A stretch of DNA of 64,000 bases from Streptomyces sp. H27-H5 (GTDB lineage Bacteria; Actinomycetota; Actinomycetes; Streptomycetales; Streptomycetaceae). A model generated the notes under the pieces. That model did no database searches, was not told the DNA's origin, and saw only the letters and a program-made list of their open reading frames with translations. The position numbers and the translations under genes were made by a program. This document shows positions 32,090-40,867 of the stretch, in pieces. How positions within the stretch are numbered: the first letter of the stretch is position 1; the number at the start of each line of letters is the position of its first letter. Location of the stretch: NCBI RefSeq assembly GCF_026627505.1, contig NZ_JAPNLK010000035.1:1-64000 (forward strand), in the 5' to 3' direction.

Positions 32090-32788
32090 TCAGGCGCGGG
32101 GGAGCCCGTCACCTTCCGTGACGGAAGAGGTGGTTCCCGCGGTCGCACCGGCCCCGGAAGTCCACTCGTATCCCGTACCGCTCTGGCGTACCAGGGTGTC
32201 GGCGAAGGGGCGCGAAGGGTCGTCCGCGAAGTGCGCGAGCTCCGCGCGCTCCCATCCGTCCCAGAAGTCGGAGAGTTCGCGCCCGTCCCGGTTTCGCCCG
32301 CGCCCCCAGGACTGCGCGCGCGGTGTCTCCATCCACAGCAGCCTCGCCAGCCACGGCCGCAGCGTCCGCCGCCCCGCCCCGACCCCCTCGACGAGCAGCA
32401 CCGGGGCCGGCTCCAGCTCCCGCGCGGGGCCGAACCGGCGCTCCACCCAGTCGTACGGCGTCCAGAGCGCGGGCCGGCCGGCGCGGAGCGGCTCCAGCAC
32501 CTGGGCACCCAGACGCCCGTCCCACGCGAACAGTTCCTCGTGGGTGGCCACGTCGTCCAGGTGCATCACCGGCGCCCCGCCCAGGGCCTCGGCGAGCCGC
32601 TCCGCGAAGGTGCTCTTCCCGGAGCCGGCGTGCCCGTCGATGCCGATCAGCCGCACCGGACCGAGTGACGGCGGCAGGGAGGCCAGCTCCCGCGCGAGCC
32701 GTTCCAGGGGGCCGCCCGCCCCGGCGGGCCCGTGGGACTCCACGGCCGCGAGGGGATCGGGTGACGGGGGTGACGGATGTGGCTCCAC
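32090..32788 (-). CDS. Uridine-kinase-like P-loop protein
   Basis: 232 residues, GTG at 32788. Walker A is G-I-D-G-H-A-G-S-G-K-S-T (49-60), followed by M-H-L-D-D-V and a W-T-P-Y-D-W-V segment, the layout of uridine/phosphoribulokinase-like kinases. Later residues (V-L-L-V-E-G-V-G-A-G-R-R) form the Walker-B-like strand. The substrate is not assigned. The C-terminus is low-complexity Ala/Gly/Thr. Confidence 0.78.
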   Translation of the reverse strand: MEPHPSPPSPDPLAAVESHGPAGAGGPLERLARELASLPPSLGPVRLIGIDGHAGSGKSTFAERLAEALGGAPVMHLDDVATHEELFAWDGRLGAQVLEPLRAGRPALWTPYDWVERRFGPARELEPAPVLLVEGVGAGRRTLRPWLARLLWMETPRAQSWGRGRNRDGRELSDFWDGWERAELAHFADDPSRPFADTLVRQSGTGYEWTSGAGATAGTTSSVTEGDGLPRA

Positions 32789-32953
32789 CCGGCCAGCCTA
32801 GGCGGTGGCGGCGGGGGCGCCCGCGGGGGAATCCGCCCGGCGGGACCGGCCGAGTGGCAGCGCCGACACGGGGCCCGTGGCTTCGCCGCCCCGCAGCCGG
32901 GAACTGGAAGGGTGGACCAGCCGAGCCACCGCACCGACCCATGGGGGCCACCG

Positions 32954-34357
32954 ATGACCGCACCCACACCACGCAGGGCCCTGCTTGCCGTCGCCCTCGC
33001 GGCCGCCGCCGCGGCCACCGTTCCCGGCGGGGCGGCCTCCGCCGCCGGCCCGTCCCGGGGCGGCGCGAAGACCCCCGCGGCCCCGGGCGCCGGCGCGTCC
33101 GCCGAGGCCGCCACGGGCCGGACGGTCGACAACCGCTTCTGGTACTCCCACGCCCACTGGCTGGCCGGCGCCCACCACGGCACCACGGCGGTCGGCGGCG
33201 CCCGACCCGGCCTGGAGATGAAGGTCCCGGCCGGCCGGACCGAGTACACCGACCCGCACACCGCGCGGAAGGCCACCTGGGAGTACGCCTCCTGGACCTC
33301 GCCGGTGCACCGCTCGACCGTTCCCGCCACCGAGGCCATCGCGTCCTGGAACGCCCGCACCCCGGCCGGCACCTGGATCCGGATCGAGCTGCGCGGCACG
33401 TACACCGACGGCACCGCCACCCCGTGGTACGTCATGGGCCGTTGGGCCTCCGGCGACGGCGACATCCGGCGCACCTCGGTCGACGGGCAGAGCGACGGGC
33501 GCAGCACCGTCTGGACCGACACGCTGGCCCTCGACGGGCCCGCCAAGGCCGCCGGCCTGCGCATCCGTGACTGGCAACTGCGCCTGACCCTCTACCGCAA
33601 GCCCGGCGCCGAGCGCGGGCCGACGGTCTGGCTGGCCGGCGCGATGGTCTCCGACGTCCCGGACCGCTTCACCGTCCCCGCCTCCGCCCCGTCGGGCACG
33701 GCCCACGAACTGAAGGTCCCGAGGTACTCGCAGGAGGTCCACATCGGCCGGTACCCCGAGTACGACAACGGCGGCGAGGCCTGGTGCAGCCCCACCTCCT
33801 CCCAGATGATCATCGAGTTCTGGGGGCGCAGGGCCAGTGCGGCGGCCGTGGGGTGGGTCCGCAAGGGCTACTCCGACCCGCAGGTCTGCCACGCCGCCCG
33901 GTCCACGTACGACGCGGCGTACAAGGGCTGCGGCAACTGGCCCTTCAACGCCGCCTACGCCGCCACGTACCGGGACATGGCCGGGGTCGTCACCCGGCTG
34001 ACGTCCCTCGCCGACCTGGAGGTCCTGGTCCGCGCCGGGATCCCGGCCATCACCTCGCAGTCCTTCCGCGCCGAGGAGCTGACCGGCGCCGGCTACGGCA
34101 CGGCGGGCCACCTGATGACCGTCATCGGCTTCACGGCCGCCGGGGACGTGATCGCCAACGACCCGAACTCGGCGGACAACCCGTCCGTCCGCCGCGTCTA
34201 CCGGCGCAAGGAGTGGGAGACGATCTGGCTCCGCACCAAGCGCCGCAACGCCGCGGGCAAGGAGGTCTCCGGCACCGGCGGCATCTGCTACCTGTACGTC
34301 CCGGCCCGCCCGTCGGCGGCCGCGATCCGGGCGCTGCGGACGGTGGGCGTGCTCTGA
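32954..34357 (+). CDS. Secreted C39-like cysteine peptidase
   Basis: 467 residues from the ATG at 32954, with a Sec signal peptide (A-L-L-A-V-A-L-A-A-A-A, cleavage near A-S-A-A). A ~200-residue beta-rich N-terminal domain precedes a papain-like C39 domain. The catalytic Cys is C278 in E-A-W-C-S-P-T-S-S, the His is H386 in G-T-A-G-H-L-M-T-V, and N-D-P-N follows. It probably cleaves extracellular or cell-wall peptides; the target is unknown. The frame upstream of 32954 is not coding. Confidence 0.83.
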   Translation: MTAPTPRRALLAVALAAAAAATVPGGAASAAGPSRGGAKTPAAPGAGASAEAATGRTVDNRFWYSHAHWLAGAHHGTTAVGGARPGLEMKVPAGRTEYTDPHTARKATWEYASWTSPVHRSTVPATEAIASWNARTPAGTWIRIELRGTYTDGTATPWYVMGRWASGDGDIRRTSVDGQSDGRSTVWTDTLALDGPAKAAGLRIRDWQLRLTLYRKPGAERGPTVWLAGAMVSDVPDRFTVPASAPSGTAHELKVPRYSQEVHIGRYPEYDNGGEAWCSPTSSQMIIEFWGRRASAAAVGWVRKGYSDPQVCHAARSTYDAAYKGCGNWPFNAAYAATYRDMAGVVTRLTSLADLEVLVRAGIPAITSQSFRAEELTGAGYGTAGHLMTVIGFTAAGDVIANDPNSADNPSVRRVYRRKEWETIWLRTKRRNAAGKEVSGTGGICYLYVPARPSAAAIRALRTVGVL

Positions 34358-34526
34358 CGGGGCCGGCGGGCGGTCCGCTTGTCGCACGTACCCGCACGCT
34401 TGTCGGAAGCACGAAAAAGTCCGTGCCCGTTTCCGTTGACCCGAATGGGTTGTAAGTGGAGCATAAAGGGCACAGAACGTGTGTAGGCACAGGGCAGATT
34501 CAAGGTTCAACAGGAGGCGGCCCGCC

Positions 34527-34955
34527 ATGACCACCCACCCGAACATCGAACAACACCCCGACCTCGCCGAGATGCGCACGCGCTTCGAGCAGGTCACCAG
34601 CACGCCCCGCGCGCAAGCGGTCGAGGCGATGGCCCTGATCACCGGCCTCTACATCGCGGCGTCGCCGTGGATCGTCGGGTTCAGCGGCTTCGGCTCGCTG
34701 GCGGTCAACAACCTGATCGCCGGACTGGCGTACTGCCTGTGCATGGGCGGCCTCGGGTCCGCCTACGAGCGCACGCACGCGATGGCGTGGACCGCCGTCG
34801 TCATCGCGGCCTGGACGATCGTCGCCCCGTGGGTCATCGCGGGAGACGTCGCCACGACCCGCACCGTGCTCAGCAACGTCATCGCCGGCGCTGTCGCGCT
34901 GGTGCTGGCACTGGCCATGGCGGGCATGGCCGGCCGGGACCGCCGCACGGGCTGA
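34527..34955 (+). CDS. SPW-repeat membrane protein
   Basis: 142 residues; the ATG at 34527 follows AGGAGG. Four hydrophobic helices, with the repeated motifs A-S-P-W-I-V-G-F and V-A-P-W-V-I-A that define SPW proteins. These small bacterial membrane proteins have no assigned function. A strong hairpin follows. Confidence 0.83.
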   Translation: MTTHPNIEQHPDLAEMRTRFEQVTSTPRAQAVEAMALITGLYIAASPWIVGFSGFGSLAVNNLIAGLAYCLCMGGLGSAYERTHAMAWTAVVIAAWTIVAPWVIAGDVATTRTVLSNVIAGAVALVLALAMAGMAGRDRRTG

Positions 34956-34973
34956 CCGCACCGCACCGCCCCG

Positions 34974-35002
34974 TCACGCCCGCCGAACCCCGGCGGGCGT
35001 GA
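34974..35002 (+). terminator. Terminator after the SPW gene
   Basis: Perfect 12-base stem (34974-34985 with 34991-35002), loop AACCC, 18 bases after the stop. Confidence 0.75.
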
Positions 35003-35072
35003 CGTGCGCCACCCGTGACGCTCGTCTCTCGTCCCTACCGCAAGAGCAGCGAATGCTGCCACATTGGACGGC

Positions 35073-35225
35073 ATGACCACACATGCCGCAGCCCCGACCG
35101 ACCGCGCCCGCAGCCTCGCCCGCACGGGCGGCCCCAAGGACGGCTCCGGTTGGCTGGAGCACGTGCTCGGCTGGACCCTGGTGGTCGTCATCGCCATGTT
35201 CGTCACCCAGGTCGGCTGGCTCTAG
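35073..35225 (+). CDS. Tiny single-pass membrane protein (SCO1431-like)
   Basis: 50 residues, too short for ordinary ORF lists. A polar N-terminus with R-T-G-G-P-K-D is followed by one transmembrane helix (L-E-H-V-L-G-W-T-L-V-V-V-I-A-M-F) and the end V-T-Q-V-G-W-L. From memory this matches the streptomycete 'SCO1431 family membrane protein'. No strong ribosome site precedes the ATG. Function unknown. Confidence 0.6.
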   Translation: MTTHAAAPTDRARSLARTGGPKDGSGWLEHVLGWTLVVVIAMFVTQVGWL

Positions 35226-35267
35226 GCCGGAGTCCTCGGCGGCGCGCGGAGGAACGGCGCCGCCGGA

Positions 35268-36278
35268 TCACGAGGCGTCCAGGCGCAGCCCGTCGGTGAC
35301 GATCACGTCCGAGGTGACCAGTGCCTGTTCGGCGGTCACCCGCGTCATGAAGACGAACGGCGGGATCACCGGGGGAGCGGGCAACCCCTCGGGGCTGAAG
35401 GTGACGCACAGCAGCCCCTCGATGCAGCCGCTGAACCGGGTCATGTACAGGGTGACGTCGCCCCGCAGGGTCAAGGACCGGGCCGCCAGGTCGTATTCGT
35501 CCCCGCCGTCCCGGGTGCGCAGCCGGTAGTCGTACAGCGAGGCCGCCGCCATCCGCAGCACCAGTACCTTGCGCGGCCCGTCGATCGTGTCCAGCTCGGT
35601 GACCCCCGCCAGGGCGAAGCCCTGGGGCGCGAACAGCGAGGTGGTCACCGTCGGGGGAGTGCGGGCCGCCCTCGGAGGTCCCTGCGCGGTCGCGTCGGCC
35701 CTGGCCGGTGGGGCCCCCGAGGCCAGCGCGACCAGCAGGGCCAGGGGCAGTGCCACCGCCGTCACGCGTGACCCGGCGCCACCCGGACCGGGTACGCTCC
35801 CGGGCCAGGCGCCCGCCGTCGCGGCGGCGTCCCCCTCCGTCGAGTCGGCCGCCTCCTTCTCCTTCTCCGGCAGCGGGGTCCAGCCGAAGGCCAGCGCACT
35901 GCCGGCGATGCCGAGCAGCATCCCCACCAGGAAGCCGCCCAGGTTCGTCGCCACGAAGGACAGCACCGAGAGCAGCAGGGCGTGGATCGACACGTACGCC
36001 CTGGCCTGCGGCAGGAACCACAGGAACAGCCCGGCCACCACCAGCGCCGCCCCGATCCCGATCGCCGCGATCCCGCCGAGCCCCAGGCTGACCAGCACGG
36101 TCAGCGGGGAGAGGGGGATCAACAGCAGCTCGATCCCGCCCGACACCAACAGCAGCCCGCCCCAGAACGGCCGGGTCCGCCGCCAGGCGCGCAGTCGTCG
36201 CCGCGGGCCGGGCAGGGGGAGCCGCGGCGCCCACCGCCCCGTGCCCGGATCCGCGGGTCGGCGCGCCCCTAGAAGCAC
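35268..36278 (-). CDS. DUF6114-type membrane protein with long secreted-side extension
   Basis: 336 residues if started at GTG 36278, overlapping the end of the DUF6230 gene; no better start keeps the first helix. Four hydrophobic helices (from F-W-G-G-L-L-L-V-S-G-G to L-A-F-G-W-T-P-L-P) form the DUF6114 domain. A fifth hydrophobic segment (V-A-L-P-L-A-L-L-V-A-L) precedes a beta-rich ~150-residue extension with P-F-V-F-M-T-R-V. It always seems to travel with DUF6230 in Streptomyces (memory), suggesting a membrane/surface pair. Function unknown. Confidence 0.68.
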   Translation of the reverse strand: MLLGARRPADPGTGRWAPRLPLPGPRRRLRAWRRTRPFWGGLLLVSGGIELLLIPLSPLTVLVSLGLGGIAAIGIGAALVVAGLFLWFLPQARAYVSIHALLLSVLSFVATNLGGFLVGMLLGIAGSALAFGWTPLPEKEKEAADSTEGDAAATAGAWPGSVPGPGGAGSRVTAVALPLALLVALASGAPPARADATAQGPPRAARTPPTVTTSLFAPQGFALAGVTELDTIDGPRKVLVLRMAAASLYDYRLRTRDGGDEYDLAARSLTLRGDVTLYMTRFSGCIEGLLCVTFSPEGLPAPPVIPPFVFMTRVTAEQALVTSDVIVTDGLRLDAS

Positions 36279-36877
36279 TGCTTGCCGTCCAGGCCGACGC
36301 TCAACTTCATGCCCTTGAGGCGGAAGTTGCCGCCGGTCGCGGACCAGGCGTGCGAGCGCACGTTCAGGACCTCGATGTTCCCGGCCTGGAGACCGAACGC
36401 GCCCGGTTCGCCCCTGACCCCCTCGACCTGGTCGAGGGTGGAGGCGTCCCGGCCGATCTGCGCCGTGCCGAAGGTGGCGTCGCCGTCGAGGTCCTCGCCG
36501 TCGATCACCAGGTTCTCGGCGGTGACCTGGCCGGCGGGTCCGCCGGCGCTCAGCTTGAAGACCACCGTGCCCACCGGGGTGTTCACCCGGGCGGACTGGC
36601 AGATGTCGGCCAGCGTGGCCTCGCCGATGCCGAGCAGGGCGACCGGATGCCCCTTGCCGTCGACGGAACGGTCCGTCTGCACGTAGGACGCCAGGCCCTT
36701 GCTGCTCAACTTGGATGAGGAGACCTGGAAGGAGGTCCCCGAGACGGCGAAGGACGCGGCGAGCGCGCCCTGCGCCATGACGACGCCCATCGCCCCGACC
36801 GCGATCACCGCGGGCAGTGCGACCGCCACCGTCTTCTTCCACTTGACCCGGCCCTCGCGGCCGCTGTTCGTGCTCAT
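36269..36877 (-). CDS. DUF6230-family protein
   Basis: 202 residues; the ATG at 36877 follows GGGAGG. One N-terminal hydrophobic segment (V-A-L-P-A-V-I-A-V-G-A-M-G-V-V) acts as anchor or signal. A repetitive beta-rich body follows (K-L-S-A-G-G..., D-L-D-G-D-A-T-F, G-G-N-F-R-L-K-G-M-K-L), ending in Cys. DUF6230 proteins have no known function. Overlapping start of the DUF6114 gene implies coupled translation. Confidence 0.75.
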   Translation of the reverse strand: MSTNSGREGRVKWKKTVAVALPAVIAVGAMGVVMAQGALAASFAVSGTSFQVSSSKLSSKGLASYVQTDRSVDGKGHPVALLGIGEATLADICQSARVNTPVGTVVFKLSAGGPAGQVTAENLVIDGEDLDGDATFGTAQIGRDASTLDQVEGVRGEPGAFGLQAGNIEVLNVRSHAWSATGGNFRLKGMKLSVGLDGKQCF

Positions 36878-36975
36878 GGAGGTGCCTCCCGTACGTCGTC
36901 CGTGCGCAGGGAAGTGCATGAGACAGGTCTGCCATACTGCGGGCTTCCTGTGGGAGTTCGAGGCTAGGGCCGAAT

Positions 36976-37662
36976 TTGAATAATAGTCAACAGCGCGGCG
37001 CGACCGGCCGTTCGCAGGCCCGTCGGGCCGAACTCATGGCGATCGGGCGCAAGTTGTTCGCCGACACCTCGTACGACGCGCTCTCCATGGACGACATCGC
37101 CCAACACGCCGGTGTCGCAAAGGGGTTGATCTACTACTACTTCAAGAGCAAGCGCGGCTACTACCTCGCCATCGTCGAGGAGTCCGTCGCCGAACTCGTC
37201 GCCCGCGCGGCCGCGGAGACCGAACTGGCCGGCTCGGAACGGGCCCGCCGCACCATCGACGGCTACCTGTACTACGCCGAACACCACCGGGCCGCCTACC
37301 GCACGATCGTCACCGGCGGCGTCGGCTCCGACGCCGAGGTGCTCGCCATCCGCGACGCGGTCCGCGAGGAACTGGTCGCCACCATCGCCGAGGCCGCGTA
37401 CGGCCGCCGCACGGTCTCGCCGCTCGCCCGGCTCGCGCTCGTGGGCTGGCTCTCCGGGGTCGAGGGGATCACCCTGGAGTGGATCGGCGGGCTCGACGGG
37501 GAGGGCCGGCTCGGCCGGGACGAGGTCGCGGCGCTCCTCGTGCGGCAGCTGCGCGCGACCCTGACGGTGATCGAGGAGTTCGCCCCCGACCACCCCGCTC
37601 CACCGGCGCACGAGGCCCCGGGGGATCCCGATGATCATGCACCGGTGACGGGAAGCCCCTGA
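36976..37662 (+). CDS. TetR/AcrR-family regulator
   Basis: 228 residues. The only in-frame early start is TTG 36976; no ribosome site is visible. The N-terminal HTH reads S-M-D-D-I-A-Q-H-A-G-V-A-K-G-L-I-Y-Y-Y-F-K-S-K. The ligand domain is generic. It is divergent from the DUF6230 gene (98-base gap) and upstream of an acyl-CoA dehydrogenase, either of which may be a target. Confidence 0.82.
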   Translation: MNNSQQRGATGRSQARRAELMAIGRKLFADTSYDALSMDDIAQHAGVAKGLIYYYFKSKRGYYLAIVEESVAELVARAAAETELAGSERARRTIDGYLYYAEHHRAAYRTIVTGGVGSDAEVLAIRDAVREELVATIAEAAYGRRTVSPLARLALVGWLSGVEGITLEWIGGLDGEGRLGRDEVAALLVRQLRATLTVIEEFAPDHPAPPAHEAPGDPDDHAPVTGSP

Positions 37663-37809
37663 TCGGGCATACTCAAGCCGCCGCAGCCACTGAACAGGCC
37701 CTTCCGCGATCCGGGAGGGCAGTATCGGCTGTGAGAGCACCGAGATCCGGTGGCGCGTCCCACACCTCACGCGTCGCCGCCGTGCCCGACCAGGGAGGAG
37801 AGCGCCGCC

Positions 37810-38982
37810 ATGACCGACCGCGCCCCGCAGCCGGTGGACCGACAGCTGCCCACCGAAGAGTCCCGTGATCTGCTCGCGCTCGTACGAGAGATCGCGCAGC
37901 GGGAGATCCGCCCCCGGGCCGCCGAGGAGGAGGACGACGGACGCTTCCCCCGGGAGGTCTTCACGCTCCTGTCGGAGGCCGGCCTGCTGGGGCTCCCGTA
38001 CGCCGGCGAGTTCGGCGGCGGTGAGCAGCCGTACGAGGTCTACCTCCAGGTGCTGGAGGAGCTCGCCGCGGCCCGGCTGACGGTCGGCCTCGGTGTCAGC
38101 GTGCACTCCCTGGCCTGCCACGGCCTCGCCGGCTACGGCACCAAGGAGCAGCAGGGCGCGCACCTCCCCGCGATGCTCGGCGGCGGCCTGCTCGGCGCCT
38201 ACTGTCTCTCGGAGCCGGCCGCCGGCTCCGACGCCGCCTCGCTGACCACCAAGGCCGTCCGCGACGGCGACGACTGGATCATCACCGGCACCAAGGCGTG
38301 GATCACGCACGGCGGGGTCGCGGACTTCTACACCGTCCTCGCGCGCACGGGTGTCAACGGCCCCAAGGGCATCACCGCCTTCCTCGTCCCCGGCGACGCG
38401 GCCGGCCTGACGGCGGCGGTCCCCGAGAAGAAGATGGGCATGAAGGGCTCGCCCACCGCCCAGCTGCACTTCGACGGGGTACGCGTCCCCGACACCCGGC
38501 GCATCGGCGAGGAGGGGCAGGGCTTCACCATCGCCCTGGCCGCCCTGGACGCCGGCCGGCTCGGGATCGCCGCCTGCGCGATCGGCGTCGCCCAGGCGGC
38601 CCTGGACGAGGCCCTGGTCTACGCCCTGGATCGCAAGCAGTTCGGACACCCCATCGCGGACTTCCAGGGGCTGCGCTTCATGCTGGCCGACATGGCGACC
38701 AAGATCGAGGCGGGTCGGGCGCTGTACCTCGCCGCCGCGCGCCTGCGGGACGCCGGCAAGCCCTTCTCCCGCCAGGCCGCCATGGCCAAGCTGTTCTGCA
38801 CGGACGCCGCGATGGCCGTCACGACGGACGCGGTGCAGGTCCTCGGCGGCTACGGGTACACCGCGGACTTCCCGGTGGAGCGGCTCATGCGGGAGGCGAA
38901 GGTGCTCCAGATCGTGGAGGGCACCAACCAGATCCAGCGCATGGTCATCGCCCGCCACCTCGCGGGCCCCGAGACCCGCTGA
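37810..38982 (+). CDS. Acyl-CoA dehydrogenase
   Basis: 390 residues; the ATG at 37810 follows a GGAGGAG site. Full ACAD fold: Y-C-L-S-E-P-A-A-G-S-D (FAD/substrate loop), K-A-W-I-T-H-G, R-K-Q-F-G-H-P and the C-terminal signature Q-V-L-G-G-Y-G-Y-T-A-D-F-P-V-E-R with E-G-T-N-Q-I-Q-R. It oxidises acyl-CoA to 2-enoyl-CoA using FAD; short/medium branched chains are the usual range for this group. The catalytic base is probably the Glu of the E-G-T motif. Confidence 0.9.
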   Translation: MTDRAPQPVDRQLPTEESRDLLALVREIAQREIRPRAAEEEDDGRFPREVFTLLSEAGLLGLPYAGEFGGGEQPYEVYLQVLEELAAARLTVGLGVSVHSLACHGLAGYGTKEQQGAHLPAMLGGGLLGAYCLSEPAAGSDAASLTTKAVRDGDDWIITGTKAWITHGGVADFYTVLARTGVNGPKGITAFLVPGDAAGLTAAVPEKKMGMKGSPTAQLHFDGVRVPDTRRIGEEGQGFTIALAALDAGRLGIAACAIGVAQAALDEALVYALDRKQFGHPIADFQGLRFMLADMATKIEAGRALYLAAARLRDAGKPFSRQAAMAKLFCTDAAMAVTTDAVQVLGGYGYTADFPVERLMREAKVLQIVEGTNQIQRMVIARHLAGPETR

Positions 38983-39115
38983 GGCGCCCGGGCCGGGGCG
39001 CCGTCCGGCCCGACGGGCCCCGGCCGGCGGACCGCGGCCCGGTCGGCCCGGCCCCGGCCCGTCGGGCGCTCGGCCGGCCCGACCGTGCGTTTGCCCTCCC
39101 GCCGGAGCGTCCGGC

Positions 39116-39343
39116 TCAGCCTCCGTACAGGGGGCCGCTGGGCCAGATCGGGGACGAGGCGACCCGTGACCACTCCGGATCGCGCCGCCCCGGCACCGTC
39201 CGGCCCTCGGCGGTCCAGCGGGCCAGGAGCGCGTTGTAGACGGGCGTGTCGGGGTTCCGCAGCGGAACCGATTCTTCGTACCCGTGAGGCGTGGGCCGCC
39301 GCCTGCGACCCGTTCTCGGCGTGGACGTCTCAAGCGTGGTCAT
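39116..39343 (-). CDS. Small hypothetical protein
   Basis: 75 residues from the ATG at 39343 (M-T-T-L-E-T). Basic N-terminus, then R-N-P-D-T-P-V-Y-N-A-L-L-A-R-W and G-R-T-V-P-G-R-R-D-P-E-W, which read like a conserved small streptomycete protein. No clear ribosome site. Tentative. Confidence 0.45.
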   Translation of the reverse strand: MTTLETSTPRTGRRRRPTPHGYEESVPLRNPDTPVYNALLARWTAEGRTVPGRRDPEWSRVASSPIWPSGPLYGG

Positions 39344-39668
39344 GCACGGCAAAACGCGAGATCAGCCCACGGGTAACCGGCCCCCGCCCACGGCCATCCG
39401 TTCGACGTGTCCCCGACGCTTCCACCGACCGCGCCGCCCCGCCGACGTGCGGTCGGTCGGGAGGCGGTGGCCGGTCGGTGGGCAGGCATACCCCTCCCGG
39501 TCCACGTGTCCGGACGTGCCTTCCTGTCGCGTAGTGCCACAAGTCTGTTCCTCGAAACAGGTTCTGACGTACCGTCATATCCGCTCGAGTCGCACACCGT
39601 CGCACACCAGGCCAACCGCGCCACGCCACGTCACGCGCCGCCACGCGGCCGCGCCCAGGAGGTCCGCC
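39344..39668. other. Intergenic region with palindrome upstream of the CrtC/AttH-like gene
   Basis: 325 bases between divergent genes. It contains AAC-AG-GTT (about 39556-39563) directly before TGACG-TAC-CGTCA (39565-39577), a perfect 5+5 dyad of the kind bound by TetR-type repressors. The AGGAGG for the next gene lies at 39657-39662. No other gene seen. Confidence 0.4.
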
Positions 39669-40802
39669 ATGCCCGCCGACCGGCCCGTCCCGCTCGACGA
39701 ATACCCCATCCACCAGGCGCCGTTGTCGATGAAGCACCTCGTCAGCGGCGACCGCAACGCCTACGACCGCTGCATCTTTCACGTCTTCGACCACGCCGGC
39801 CGGGCCGTCCTCATCCTCGGCCTCGGCGTCTACCCCAACGCGGGCGTCATCGACGCCTACGCCACCCTGCGCATCGGCGACGAACTCCTCGCCGTCCGAG
39901 CCTCCGACGCCCTCGGCGACGACCGGATGAACCTCTCCGTCGGCCCGCTCCGCATCACCGTCGACGAGCCCCTCAAGCGGATCGGCCTGCACTGCGACGC
40001 CGACCCGGACGACCCCGAGGGCCTCTCGTACGACATCACCTGGACCGCCGAGTTCCCCGCCGTCTGGGAGCCCCATCACGTCCAGCGCCGCGGGGATCGC
40101 CTCATGCTGGAAGGCCGCCGCTTCGTCCAGGCCGGCAACGTCACCGGCACCATCCGCGTCAAGGGCGAGGAACTCACCCTCACGCCGGGCGCGTGGACCG
40201 GTACCCGCGACCGCAGTTGGGGAGTGCGCCCGATCCCCGGCGAGGACGGCGGCCGGGCGGCGGAGGAACACCGCCCCGAGGGCTTCCACTGGCTCTGGAT
40301 ACCCGTCCGCTTCGAGGACCGGTTCCTCATGGTCGTCGTCCAGGAGGACGCCGACGGCCATCGCACCCTCAACGAGGCCGTCCAGGTCTTCCCCGAGGGC
40401 GACGACCGCAACGACGTCCAACTCGGCTGGCCGCACACCGACATCCGCTATCGCCCCGGCAGCCGTCACCCCGAGAGCGCCGTCGTCCACCTCATCGACC
40501 CCACCCGCAAACCCCTCGAACTCGGCGTCCGCGTCCTCAACTCCTCCCCCCTCGCCGTCGGCGCCGGCTACCCGCCCGCCGCCGACTGGCAGCACGGCAC
40601 CTGGCAGGGCCGTGCCTGGACCGACCGGCGCGCCTACGACCTCTCCGATCCCGCCGCGCACCCCGTGGCCGCCTACGGGGTCACCGACCACTCGGCCCGC
40701 TTCACCCTCGACGGCCGGGTCGGACACGGCATCTTCGAGCACGGAAGCTTCGGCCGCCACGACCCCAGCGGCTTCACCGACCACACCTCCGTGGCCCCGT
40801 GA
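39669..40802 (+). CDS. CrtC/AttH-like beta-structured protein of unknown function
   Basis: 377 residues, ATG at 39669 with AGGAGG upstream. Two lipocalin-like halves, rich in short strands, with W-T-G-T-R-D-R-S-W-G-V-R-P and G-F-H-W-L-W-I-P-V-R-F in the middle. This pattern resembles the hydroxyneurosporene-synthase/AttH superfamily. In actinobacteria such proteins sit beside phosphotransferase-like and acyl-CoA genes of lipid or terpenoid catabolism. No catalytic residues can be assigned. Confidence 0.6.
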   Translation: MPADRPVPLDEYPIHQAPLSMKHLVSGDRNAYDRCIFHVFDHAGRAVLILGLGVYPNAGVIDAYATLRIGDELLAVRASDALGDDRMNLSVGPLRITVDEPLKRIGLHCDADPDDPEGLSYDITWTAEFPAVWEPHHVQRRGDRLMLEGRRFVQAGNVTGTIRVKGEELTLTPGAWTGTRDRSWGVRPIPGEDGGRAAEEHRPEGFHWLWIPVRFEDRFLMVVVQEDADGHRTLNEAVQVFPEGDDRNDVQLGWPHTDIRYRPGSRHPESAVVHLIDPTRKPLELGVRVLNSSPLAVGAGYPPAADWQHGTWQGRAWTDRRAYDLSDPAAHPVAAYGVTDHSARFTLDGRVGHGIFEHGSFGRHDPSGFTDHTSVAP

Positions 40803-40867
40803 CCGAGAGCGGACGTCGGGAGAGCCCCGAGGACGACATCCCACCGGAAGGGAAGGCAGGACCCGCC

